Assembly (NCBI GenBank): GCA_014381925.1
Contig: JACNKR010000071.1
Location: forward strand, 1 to 49,088
DNA: 49,088 bases
Direction of reading: 5' to 3'
Origin: Fidelibacterota bacterium
Lineage (GTDB): Bacteria; Fidelibacterota; Marinisomatia; SCGC-AAA003-L08; GCA-2689995
Under the pieces are notes generated by a model. It saw only the letters and a program-made list of their open reading frames with translations. It did not search any database and was not told where the DNA came from. The position numbers were made by a program, and so were the translations under genes. Shown piece by piece: positions 25,347 through 34,766 of the stretch (position 1 is the stretch's first letter; every line of letters starts with the position of its first letter).

Positions 25347-28300
25347 TTAATTTAAAATAATTGAAACTAATTGAACTATATCTACAACATTGATATTTGA
25401 ATCAATATTTACATCTGCAACTAATAGTTGCCCCTCGTCAAAAGTAGTATCACCTAAAATGTAAGAAACTAATAATACGATGTCAGTTACATTAATTTGC
25501 CCATCAAAATTAATATCTCCAATTAACATATTATCCATAACAGACATAGTTACTGGAATATTTACTGTTGGTTGAATACTTGAAGAAAGTAATATTTCAG
25601 CAAAATAATCACCCAATGGTAAATCAGTAGATTCAGCAATTACATTTATTGTTGAACTTTCTCCAAATGCTAATTCACCCATTAATTCACCTTCAAGAAC
25701 TAACCAGTCAACTTCATCAAGAGTTTTGAATTTTAATGATTTCCCAGATTGCCCATATTCACTATCATAGGCAACGGCAATCGCATCTGTACCTGAGCTA
25801 TTTTGAATACCAATTGTAGAGCTAGTTAAATTCCCTGTCATTTCTCTATAATTCAAATCAATTTCACCATTTTGATGTAGTACAAATTGAAAATCAAAAT
25901 TCCCTGTATATTCAGGAGTTGAAGAACATCGACTTACATGATCAAACCATACAACTAACTTATCATCAAATGAATAATAAAATACATTTCCAATTCCTTC
26001 AGGACAACCCGCAGGATCTGTACTTATTGGATTAAGATCATCCCAAAAACCAAAAATCGCAGGTCTTGGTGCTGAAATTGAAGGAATATTTAAATTACTA
26101 AATGCCGTATTATCTTCACCAAAACCAATCCAGCCATTTGGATTTACAATACATTGCGTATAATTCTCACCATAAAATGAGAATTCAAACCCAATATCTA
26201 TTGGAGAATCTGCAACATCATTATGAGGGAAAACTAATTGTGTTCCCATACCATCAATATCTATCCATTCATATTCAATTACATTATCAATATTTGAATC
26301 GCTCCACACATGTCCATAATTATCATTACCTCCGATAACTTCAAATGGTGTAACACCCGTTTTGGTCACCGAATAGGATAGAACTGATTCTTCTTCTCCT
26401 GTATTTGAAATTGTCATAGAAGATGACGAATATTCACCTAAGTTAAGAGTGAAATCCATATTATCGTAATTAAAGGTCATTTCAGGAATTGGTAATGGTA
26501 TTGGTGATCGAGTTGTTATAAAAAGAGCAGTTTCATTTTCTAATTGAGATGCACCTTCAGAATAATTATTATTATAAGTATATTGCAAACCAATATCAGT
26601 TAATTCATTTTCTATTCCAATTGTACAAAAACTTCCATGTGTTGGAGGATATGAACTAAAGTTTCCATTAGAAGTATTATTAAATGTTTTATATTGCAAT
26701 TTCATTTCACCATCACCGCTTGGCAATACAGGGTTATTATAAAGAATTATCTGAAAATTTTCTGTTGAATTTTGGTCATAAGTTTTCATATTTGACCATT
26801 CAACTACAAAATATTCATTATTTGGTTCAGCAAATGTATAAACATTTCCACTGCTTGTTTTTAAATCATCCCAAAAAACAGCGACCATTGTTGGAGGTCC
26901 ACCTGCTCCTGGAATTTCATAATTACGGAATGCTTCTGATTCAGAGGTACCAAATGATATCCAACCATTTGTGCAAACCGTTATTTCATTATAATTAATT
27001 CCATAATAGCTGAAAGAGAAGGGTAGATTGACATGAGCAATTGGACCATTTCCACTCCATGTTCCATTTCCGTTGTCATTTAAGTTTAAATTCTGACCTG
27101 TTTGATTTATTTCAATCCAATCGTAAACTGGGGCTAAATCAAATAAATCATCATTTGAATCATAAATAAAATATCCATATTCATCAGGTCCTGTTGGGTC
27201 AGTATCCATTATTCTTCCAATTGATATACTAAAATATACCTCTTTACTGAAACCATTATCAGATTCTAATAAAAGGGTAAATGGGACATCTGTTCCATTT
27301 AATACCGTATTATCAATTTCTAATATAAACGAACCTGAAGATTCTTGTAATCCACCAGCATTTATAGAATTCCAATTTACATTAAAACTTATCACATTAA
27401 TTTCAGAATTTTCAGTTGTTAATGTACCAATTATATTATCACTTGAAATAGACCCTATATTTGATAAAGTAACTTTTATTCCTTGATTTTCACCGGGATT
27501 TATTGCTGATTCATCATCTGATAAATAACTTACAATTTCTAAGTCAAATCCATGAACCTCAATATTTAATTGAGAATTCCATTGATTTTGTCCGTCTGAA
27601 AATTGAACTAATAATTTTAAATCTTCATTATGCTTGGCACTTGAATCTAAACTGAAAGATAAACCGCTTAATTCTGTAGATTCACCCGCATTCAAATTAC
27701 TATAGGATAATTCATTATTAATTAAAGTAACTTTGTCTGAAGTTGTTGATAATGATACGGATAAATCGCTTACGTTACTATTACCAAAATTTTGTATTGG
27801 AATTGATAACTCAACTGTTTCTCCAGGATTTAATAAGTTATTATTATTTCCATTATCATTTAATGCAATAGTACCATTAGAGTTTAAATTAACTACGCCA
27901 CCTGACGCATTTTCAATTGTAAGCGTTGAAACATATGGTTTATATCCTTGGTCCGTCACGACTAAAGAAATATCACCACTTGTGGTATAATCTAATGAAA
28001 TTAATGCTATTCCAGTATCATCCGTGAATGAATTACTAAATACTTCATTAGATTTATATAATGTTACTCGTGAGTTTTTTAGTGGGTCTCCATTATTATC
28101 AAGTACTAATACTTCAACAAAATTAGTCCCAAATGATACTGATTCTACATGTGAAACTGAAAATAATTTTGGAGTTGTAGTCCATAAATGAGTTGATGGA
28201 TCTCCAATTAAATTATTCCAATGTGTAAATGCTGAAATCCAATTGTCAGGGTTTCCAGGGTAAGTCATATCTAATGCAAGTTTTCCATTTGCTAATGCTG

Positions 28301-29831
28301 CTCCTGCAGTGCTTAATTTTTTAGCAAAAAGACCATCATAAATTCCCATATCTACAATATTATTAAAAAGAGTATGTGTATTCCATGTTGCCGTTCCTAC
28401 AGATGCTACAGCACCTTTAGGATTTGCAGGTGTTCCTGCTCTAAAAAATGATTCTGATAAACTTGCATTGTCTTCAGAAAATGAACCTGTTCCACATGTT
28501 AAAACCGATGCAAAAGGTAGCATAAATCCGTTTGACGCATTATCAATATCACTTGAAGTAAATCCGCTTACTCCTAAATATCCTCGATAATTAAAAAAGA
28601 GTACGCCATCAGCAAGATTATTTCTCATCCAAGAATCATAGCTTCCCCCTGAAGTTTTTAATCTAACATCATCTACTCCGTGGTTAGTTAATAATTCTGC
28701 AATATATTCATTTGTAATTGCACATGAATTTCCTGATGAAGAAGGGTCCCCGACTAAAGATGCAGTTTCATAATAGTTTTGCATAAAATCCATATAAGTA
28801 GCTTTTTCATAAGTAATAATTTTACTTACCACAGTAGATAAATCACTCGTTGTCCTCACAGATAGCCGACCAATTAATACTTCTGGATACAAATCATTTC
28901 CATTTAATTGTGAATATGGATGATCTCCTTCACATGCATTTCCATAAGTATTATGTCCAAATCCATAGCTGTCACCTTCAAAAGTTGGTATATTATATGA
29001 ACCACCCACATCACCAACTAATGCAACATACTCTGGTGCAGGATCAAAAGTTTGATATGCATTTTGAATATAATTTTTTATTGATGTTGTAGAAGTTCCA
29101 ATTGATGAAGTTGATGCTGTATAAACAGTGAATCCTCTTTGTCGTCTCCATTCAACTAAATCTTGAAAATCAGAATTGTTTTCGGAAGACCCACCACAAA
29201 TATATAAAATTGTAGGATCTTGATATTCATCTAATTCTCTAGACGAATAATTTGGTATTAAATCTTGATATAAATTTTCAAATATTTGCGAAGGAGATGA
29301 TATTATATTAGAATTATAATTTGGGTCGTCAATTTCAGTGATTTCAAACTCAATTTCATCAAATATTTCTAAGGTTGAAGTATTTGAATTATATAAAAAT
29401 GGGATTAAACTAATTTTAACAAATTCTAAATCTCGCATAACTTGAGGAGAAGTCAATAATAAATTCTCATTAGGGAAATTATTAGAAGATTCAAATTTTA
29501 TATTTTGGTCAAATTCTTTATTTAAATTAAATGATTTAAGATTAATATTTTCTAAAATATGAGATTCAATTACAGTAAAATTAACATTAATTAATTTGCC
29601 TGGAGTTAGTTGATACATTGTAGAATATATTGGTAAGTCAGGCACACCATTTAATGAAATAGAACCATATCCATCTGATTTAATATTTGAAAATGAATTT
29701 TGAGTAGAAATTTGTAACTCACCTAAACTAAACTTTAATTTTAAATTATCCTCTGTTAATTCAAACTTATTTTCCTTTGTAAATATTATTGATATAAAAG
29801 ATAATAAAATGATGAATTTTAAATTTTTCAT
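25347..29831 (-). CDS. C25 (gingipain-like) peptidase-family protein with dockerin tail, paralog 1
   Basis: 1494 residues with signal peptide KNLKFIILLSFISIIF. An N-terminal propeptide-like region (to ~185) precedes the C25 domain (about 205-565): ALVGDVGGSYNIPTF, EGDHPYSQLNG and the Cys446 motif LPFASVLTCGTGSF. At the place of the gingipain catalytic His (NYTGHG) it has NYRGYLG, with Tyr418, so the usual His is missing; His486 in TWNTHTLF is a possible substitute. Ig-like domains and two beta-sandwich modules (GWISFGTSESEAFRNY; GWIGFGEDNTAFSN) follow, then a dockerin (GDINFDGQINVTDIVLLVSY). A good aaagga site precedes the ATG. It may be a protease or a non-catalytic binder. Confidence 0.85.
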   Translation of the reverse strand: MKNLKFIILLSFISIIFTKENKFELTEDNLKLKFSLGELQISTQNSFSNIKSDGYGSISLNGVPDLPIYSTMYQLTPGKLINVNFTVIESHILENINLKSFNLNKEFDQNIKFESSNNFPNENLLLTSPQVMRDLEFVKISLIPFLYNSNTSTLEIFDEIEFEITEIDDPNYNSNIISSPSQIFENLYQDLIPNYSSRELDEYQDPTILYICGGSSENNSDFQDLVEWRRQRGFTVYTASTSSIGTSTTSIKNYIQNAYQTFDPAPEYVALVGDVGGSYNIPTFEGDSYGFGHNTYGNACEGDHPYSQLNGNDLYPEVLIGRLSVRTTSDLSTVVSKIITYEKATYMDFMQNYYETASLVGDPSSSGNSCAITNEYIAELLTNHGVDDVRLKTSGGSYDSWMRNNLADGVLFFNYRGYLGVSGFTSSDIDNASNGFMLPFASVLTCGTGSFSEDNASLSESFFRAGTPANPKGAVASVGTATWNTHTLFNNIVDMGIYDGLFAKKLSTAGAALANGKLALDMTYPGNPDNWISAFTHWNNLIGDPSTHLWTTTPKLFSVSHVESVSFGTNFVEVLVLDNNGDPLKNSRVTLYKSNEVFSNSFTDDTGIALISLDYTTSGDISLVVTDQGYKPYVSTLTIENASGGVVNLNSNGTIALNDNGNNNNLLNPGETVELSIPIQNFGNSNVSDLSVSLSTTSDKVTLINNELSYSNLNAGESTELSGLSFSLDSSAKHNEDLKLLVQFSDGQNQWNSQLNIEVHGFDLEIVSYLSDDESAINPGENQGIKVTLSNIGSISSDNIIGTLTTENSEINVISFNVNWNSINAGGLQESSGSFILEIDNTVLNGTDVPFTLLLESDNGFSKEVYFSISIGRIMDTDPTGPDEYGYFIYDSNDDLFDLAPVYDWIEINQTGQNLNLNDNGNGTWSGNGPIAHVNLPFSFSYYGINYNEITVCTNGWISFGTSESEAFRNYEIPGAGGPPTMVAVFWDDLKTSSGNVYTFAEPNNEYFVVEWSNMKTYDQNSTENFQIILYNNPVLPSGDGEMKLQYKTFNNTSNGNFSSYPPTHGSFCTIGIENELTDIGLQYTYNNNYSEGASQLENETALFITTRSPIPLPIPEMTFNYDNMDFTLNLGEYSSSSMTISNTGEEESVLSYSVTKTGVTPFEVIGGNDNYGHVWSDSNIDNVIEYEWIDIDGMGTQLVFPHNDVADSPIDIGFEFSFYGENYTQCIVNPNGWIGFGEDNTAFSNLNIPSISAPRPAIFGFWDDLNPISTDPAGCPEGIGNVFYYSFDDKLVVWFDHVSRCSSTPEYTGNFDFQFVLHQNGEIDLNYREMTGNLTSSTIGIQNSSGTDAIAVAYDSEYGQSGKSLKFKTLDEVDWLVLEGELMGELAFGESSTINVIAESTDLPLGDYFAEILLSSSIQPTVNIPVTMSVMDNMLIGDINFDGQINVTDIVLLVSYILGDTTFDEGQLLVADVNIDSNINVVDIVQLVSIILN

Positions 29832-30079
29832 GTTTTTCCTTTAGTAAATGTTTTAATTAAAAATTAATTCCATATTAATTTTAAATAATAAATTATATAA
29901 GTTTATATTTCAATTATGTAACCAGAATGTAATAGAATTGTAACAGAATAGAATTAATTAAATTGTTTAAAAAAATGTTACGATATTTTTAAGAAAAATA
30001 AATATATAAATAAAAGATTTTATTATTTTAGATTAAAAAAATATCTTTAAATTATTAGGCTTTGAGTGAAAGCATTTTA

Positions 30080-30153
30080 TCCGGTTTAGCTCAGTTGGTT
30101 AGAGCAGCGGACTGTTAATCCGCGTGTCCGGGGTTCGAGTCCCTGAACCGGAG
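30080..30153 (+). tRNA. tRNA-Asn (GUU anticodon)
   Basis: Acceptor stem TCCGGTT (30080-30086) with AACCGGA (30146-30152), discriminator G. D-arm AGCTCAGTTGGTTAGAGC, anticodon stem GCGGA/TCCGC with loop CTGTTAA and anticodon GTT at 30114-30116, T-arm CGGGG/TTCGAGT/CCCTG. A complete cloverleaf; CCA is not encoded. The 250 bases between the divergent C25 gene and this tRNA are AT-rich leader with nothing else recognised. Confidence 0.96.
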
Positions 30154-30199
30154 CAACCCAGGTTGGTAACACGAACCTGTTAACACATCGAGAATATAG

Positions 30200-30232
30200 G
30201 CCCTTGGATCATAACTCCAGGGGCTTATTTTT
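30200..30232 (+). terminator. Terminator downstream of tRNA-Asn
   Basis: GCCCTTGGA pairs with TCCAGGGGC (nine pairs, one G-U) around the loop TCATAAC, followed by a T-rich run. It is about 47 bases after the tRNA. Confidence 0.7.
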
Positions 30233-30239
30233 ATATGCC

Positions 30240-30531
30240 ATTTACCGTCGGGGGAGGAAGGCTTCTTTATGGTAATCTCACATATCAATAAATGAATTAA
30301 ATCCCTAAGCCTATTTCTGTTAAGTGTTTGCAAATGTGGTACAATTTCTTTTAAATATTCAATATGAGAATTTGGATTCTCCTGGATTTACAAATATCCC
30401 TTCAATCATTTTACCTGTTTCAATTATTTAATACTTTAGTTTAGCTTTATCAACAATGATGGAAATCTTTTCTTTTGTAATTCTACCATCTTTTATAACA
30501 ACTCATCAATCAATTCTTCATTTCTGAACAT
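30240..30531 (-). pseudogene. Frameshifted relic gene beside tRNA-Asn
   Basis: On the minus strand an ATG (30529-30531) with an aaagga site starts MFRNEELIDELL. The sequence then continues only by changing frames: KDGRITKEKISIIVDKAKLK, then ETGKMIEGIFVNPGE, then EYLKEIVPHLQTLNRNRLRD. Stops and shifts interrupt each piece. It was clearly once a gene; the family is not recognised. A location directly beside a tRNA is typical for integrated elements, but no integrase or att duplication is visible. The rest of 30532-30701 is leader of the next gene. Confidence 0.45.
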
Positions 30532-30701
30532 TTTATTTTCCTTTCTTTGCTTTTATATTAAGCAGTTTTTCCATTTCCGCAAAATTATTTTTCAGCCCTT
30601 TAAATGTAAATTTTTGTAACATGTAAAATTGAATACAAATTATTAGTATTAATTTAATGGTATGATTTTCATTTAATTTTACAATTTAAAAGGGCAATAT
30701 T

Positions 30702-33700
30702 ATGAATAATAAATTTATTAATAAACATTCTTTAATGTTTACACTTCTGTTTTCATTATTAATTTCACAATCTTCTGCACAAAACATAACAATATTTGGA
30801 CAAGTTAATACACATTTTAATGGAGTTTTAACACCTGTTCATGGTGCAATTATTCAAAATAATTATATGAATTCTGCGGTAATCACAAATGAAGAAGGAT
30901 TATATGAGTGGACAATTTATTTAACACCTAATCAAAATCATGTAGCATTACAGTGTATCGCTGAAGGATTTGAAACTCAAGATTTCACATTAGAATTTAA
31001 TTCAGATGTGACAGAATATGAGGTCAATTTTACTTTAAATCATGTTAATATAACTCCGACGGTATTAAGTGGGCAAGTCATTGCTGGGAATGGTTGTCTT
31101 GGAGGTCCTATTGGTTGTCCAATTGCAGGCGCAATTATTGAAGCTGTTTTAATAAATTCTCCAATTGACCCAATTTATGAAGGTATTTCAAATGATGATG
31201 GGTTCTTTGAAATTGAATTACCATCTGGTTCATATCATGTTTCCTGTTCAGCAGATGGGTGGGTATCACAATCTGAAATTATTGAAGTTGGAGCAAATGG
31301 AGCAAATATTACTTTCCAATTATCAGAGCACAATCAAGAATTAACTTTATTCGGTTATATTGCAAGTAATAATTCTTCAATAACAGATTCAGCTCCGATT
31401 GGTGGTGCATTAATTTTATTACATAGCCAAAATGGTGAAATCTTAGCTGAAGGTCATTCTGGAGATGATGGATATTTTAGTTTTGGTGAAATAGCTCTTG
31501 AAGCTTCTTTTATCTCAGTAGAAGCTGAAGGCTATGAGGGATATGAGAATGAAATTGCATTTCCTGGATGTGATAACACACTTGAATGTGAACCATTACA
31601 ATATGATATTTATTTAAATCCATTAGATGATTATATGTTGAATGGTGTGTTATTTGGACATGTATCTGCACAATATTCTCCAAGTGGACCTGAAATGTTA
31701 GTAAGTGGTGCAACCATATTAATAAATTCATTTACAAGTGCGAATATTGTTGAAACTTATGAAACACATTCAAATGAGAATGGGTTTTACTCAATTGAAT
31801 TACCTGCCCAAAATTCACCTTATAGTGTAACATGTCATTCAAATATAGATGATGCAAATTTTGCACCAATTACAGTTGATGTAGCCATTAATGAAGGGCA
31901 TGAAGTTGAACAGAATTTTCATTTTAATTCGTGGGTTTATGAAGTTCCACCTCCTGTTGATTTAACCGTAGAGGTCTTGGATGATACATCATTAGGTGGC
32001 ACAGCACATTTAACTTGGGAATATCCGTACGCTATGATACCAGAATTATTTGTTAATTTTAAAGTATATTTTTTAAATGATTTAAATCCAAATGGAGAAT
32101 GGGATTTAATTGGAGATACATTTGATTATTCCTATGATATGGTTTTAGGTGACTTTGTTCAAACTGCAGGATGTTTTAAGGTAACTGCAGAAATAGATGG
32201 AGATGAATCACTTCCGAGTAATATTGCATGTATTGGAGATCCAATAAACGAAAATGGTGTGATATATGGTTCTGTAACTTATATTTATGGTGATATTGCA
32301 GAATTAGTGGGTGGTGTTCAAATTGTAGCTCAAAGTAATGTAACGGGTGGAGTAAATAATATATATGAAATGCATACAAATGAAATGGGTATGTATGAAT
32401 TATTAGTAGATCCTGGCCAATATCTTGTTACAGCTACAATGGAAGATGGCCAAACACTCACACACGATGTATTGGTAAACCCTGGACATGAAGAACAAAT
32501 TAATTTCCTATTTTATTCTGAAGTTCCCACTGATATTTTTGTACAAGGAAATGTTATCCATTGTTGGGAAGATGTTATTGTAGATTGTATTGTTGATAAT
32601 GGATTAGTTTCAGTTTATCAAGGTGAATGGCATATTGCCTCTTATGAATTTGATAATGGATATTTTGAGTTTATATTACCATTTGCAGGGCATTATACAT
32701 TTGTTTTTGAGTCTGAAGGTTATAATACAGAGATAGTTGAAATGTTTATTGAACATTCAATTTCATTAAATGTAGAAATGACTCTTAATGAAGCAGATGC
32801 ATATTTAATAGTAGGGAGTATTATGGCCTCTCCATTTGATACTATTAGAGTTCCTTTATATTTAGAAACAAATTCAACTTTTGCTGGCTTACAATTTTAT
32901 GCTGGAAGTGAACAACAATTAATTCCTATTGGTTTTGAATCTACAATTGAATGTTTTACAACTAATTTTGGAGAAGTATATGGTCAGTTAATGGGCTTAA
33001 TGTTTAGCTTAGAAGGATGTTTCCTTGAACCCGGTGAGCACCATATTGCGGATATGTTATTTGAAGTTTCTCCTTGGACAGAAAGTTTTGGTGAGGTAGA
33101 AATAGAATTACATGATATTGTAAACTCAAATGCGGAGGCAATTGCAGTTCCAACTATTGGTATTCCTGGTATTGTGCAATTAGGATTAAATGGTGATGTA
33201 AATGCAGATGGGCAAATTAATGTGATTGATATTGTTGCAATTGTAAATATTATATTAATGAATCATGAACCTAATGAGTATGAACAGTGGGCTGGTGATT
33301 TAACAAATGACGGGCAAATTAATGTTTTAGATGTCGTTAGTCTAGTTAATTCAATTTTGACAAATTCACCTATGAATCATGATGGATTTTCTCAATCGAA
33401 TGCAGAAGTAATAATTGAAAATAATAAATTGATAATTTCTAATTCAAAAATTGCTGGATTTCAGTTATTTATTGAAAATGAAATTATTAGTTCAAATCTA
33501 AGTGATAAATGGGTAGAAATGAGTTCAAATAATATGTCGGTATTTTATTCTTCAGATTTATCGACATCATCTGAAATTATTTTAGAATTTATTAATCCAA
33601 TTAATGAAGATTTTGAATTATTATTATCGGGTATAAATGGTAATGAAATAGATTTTGAAAAATTAGAAATTCCAAATAAAATTGTACTGAGTCAAAATTT

Positions 33701-33941
33701 CCCCAACCCATTTAATCCAACAACAAATATAAGTATTGATATTCCATCAGATATGAGAATTCAATTAAATATTTATAATACAAATGGTGAGATTGTTGAA
33801 GAATTAGCAAATGGGTTTTATAATTCAGGGGTTTATAATTTTAATTGGAATGTAGATTCACACATTTCATCGGGAATTTATATTTACAAATTAATTACTC
33901 CTCAAGGTCAATTTTCTTCAAAAATGATATTAATGAAATAA
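30702..33941 (+). CDS. Large surface protein: CarboxypepD-like repeats, cohesin-like domain, dockerin and T9SS sorting domain
   Basis: 1079 residues. The signal peptide ends near SQSSAQ (about 26). Next come about six carboxypeptidase-regulatory-like beta domains, each of the form GQV...GA.I....T..DG.Y...L..G.Y.V, interrupted by one FN3-like domain (~residue 425). Residues ~698-826 read as a cohesin-like fold: FDTIRVPLYLETNSTFAGLQ, later GLMFSLEGCFLEPGEHHIAD. A dockerin follows (~831-895: GDVNADGQINVIDIVAIVNI). The end (~997-1079) is a type A T9SS sorting domain with NFPNPFNPTTNISIDIP and GIYIYKL. It is probably attached to the outer surface and could dock other dockerin proteins of the cluster; the cohesin call is the weakest part. 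Confidence 0.8.
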   Translation: MNNKFINKHSLMFTLLFSLLISQSSAQNITIFGQVNTHFNGVLTPVHGAIIQNNYMNSAVITNEEGLYEWTIYLTPNQNHVALQCIAEGFETQDFTLEFNSDVTEYEVNFTLNHVNITPTVLSGQVIAGNGCLGGPIGCPIAGAIIEAVLINSPIDPIYEGISNDDGFFEIELPSGSYHVSCSADGWVSQSEIIEVGANGANITFQLSEHNQELTLFGYIASNNSSITDSAPIGGALILLHSQNGEILAEGHSGDDGYFSFGEIALEASFISVEAEGYEGYENEIAFPGCDNTLECEPLQYDIYLNPLDDYMLNGVLFGHVSAQYSPSGPEMLVSGATILINSFTSANIVETYETHSNENGFYSIELPAQNSPYSVTCHSNIDDANFAPITVDVAINEGHEVEQNFHFNSWVYEVPPPVDLTVEVLDDTSLGGTAHLTWEYPYAMIPELFVNFKVYFLNDLNPNGEWDLIGDTFDYSYDMVLGDFVQTAGCFKVTAEIDGDESLPSNIACIGDPINENGVIYGSVTYIYGDIAELVGGVQIVAQSNVTGGVNNIYEMHTNEMGMYELLVDPGQYLVTATMEDGQTLTHDVLVNPGHEEQINFLFYSEVPTDIFVQGNVIHCWEDVIVDCIVDNGLVSVYQGEWHIASYEFDNGYFEFILPFAGHYTFVFESEGYNTEIVEMFIEHSISLNVEMTLNEADAYLIVGSIMASPFDTIRVPLYLETNSTFAGLQFYAGSEQQLIPIGFESTIECFTTNFGEVYGQLMGLMFSLEGCFLEPGEHHIADMLFEVSPWTESFGEVEIELHDIVNSNAEAIAVPTIGIPGIVQLGLNGDVNADGQINVIDIVAIVNIILMNHEPNEYEQWAGDLTNDGQINVLDVVSLVNSILTNSPMNHDGFSQSNAEVIIENNKLIISNSKIAGFQLFIENEIISSNLSDKWVEMSSNNMSVFYSSDLSTSSEIILEFINPINEDFELLLSGINGNEIDFEKLEIPNKIVLSQNFPNPFNPTTNISIDIPSDMRIQLNIYNTNGEIVEELANGFYNSGVYNFNWNVDSHISSGIYIYKLITPQGQFSSKMILMK

Positions 33942-33960
33942 TTAAATATCTTTTAAATTT

Positions 33961-33986
33961 AAAGGGCAGTTTTACTGCCCTTTTTT
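33961..33986 (+). terminator. Rho-independent terminator
   Basis: AAAGGGCAGT / ACTGCCCTTT ten-pair stem with loop TTT, followed by a run of Ts. It ends the transcript of the 1079-residue surface protein. Confidence 0.92.
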
Positions 33987-34013
33987 ATTTATAGAAAAAA
34001 AATAATAACATAA

Positions 34014-34766
34014 ATGAATATTTTAATTACAAATGATGATGGGATTCACGACCCAGGATTAGTAGCTTTATATGAATCTGTTAAAGATTTAGGAGAAGTT
34101 ACAATTGTAGCACCTGATAATGAAAAATCAGCTACTAGTCATTCTATTTCACTTCATGACCCAATAAAGTTAAATGAAGTTCAATTAAATGGAATAAAAG
34201 CATATACTTGTTCGGGTACTCCTGTTGATTGTGTAAAAATTGCCTTAAATGAAGTTATGGATAAAAAACCTGATTTATTATTGTCGGGAATTAATAAAGG
34301 CTCAAATACAGGTCAAAATATCATTTATTCTGGAACAGTTTCGGCGGCAGTTGAAGGCTCATTTTATGGAATTCCATCGATGGCATTTTCAATTACATCA
34401 TTTATTCCAACAGAATATAAATCTGCAATTCAAGTTGTGCAAAATATTGTTAATAAAATGATTCATATTAAATTAGATTTTAATACAATAATAAATGTGA
34501 ATATTCCTCCAATTTCCTATAATAATATTAAAGGAATTAAAATTACACGACAGGGGAAGTCAAAATTTATTGATGCTTTTCATGAAAATAAACCCAATAA
34601 TTCATTTCGATTAGATGGTGAATTAAAAGTTATTCGTGATGAAGATTATAATGATGATCATTGCGTTGACGATGGATGGGTATCATTAACACCATTACAA
34701 TTTAAATTAACCCATAATGAAAATTATATTTTCTTGAAAAACATTGAAAGTTCATTTAATAATTAA
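34014..34766 (+). CDS. surE: 5'/3'-nucleotidase SurE
   Basis: Metal-dependent survival-protein nucleotidase. N-terminal NILITNDDGIHDPGL includes the metal-binding Asp8-Asp9. The APDNEKSATSHSISLHDP segment supplies the conserved Ser, and LLSGINKGSNTGQNIIYSGT is the family signature with the metal-binding Asn. TPVDCVKIAL is also conserved. The 250-residue length is normal. It is a cytosolic housekeeping gene embedded among secreted genes; the GH10 gene starts directly at its stop codon, so the two are probably co-transcribed. Confidence 0.94.
   Translation: MNILITNDDGIHDPGLVALYESVKDLGEVTIVAPDNEKSATSHSISLHDPIKLNEVQLNGIKAYTCSGTPVDCVKIALNEVMDKKPDLLLSGINKGSNTGQNIIYSGTVSAAVEGSFYGIPSMAFSITSFIPTEYKSAIQVVQNIVNKMIHIKLDFNTIINVNIPPISYNNIKGIKITRQGKSKFIDAFHENKPNNSFRLDGELKVIRDEDYNDDHCVDDGWVSLTPLQFKLTHNENYIFLKNIESSFNN

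Noticed and set aside
30115..30333. 72-residue minus-strand protein over tRNA-Asn
   Set aside because: Its C-terminal part is the reverse complement of the tRNA and its N-terminal part belongs to the frameshifted relic.
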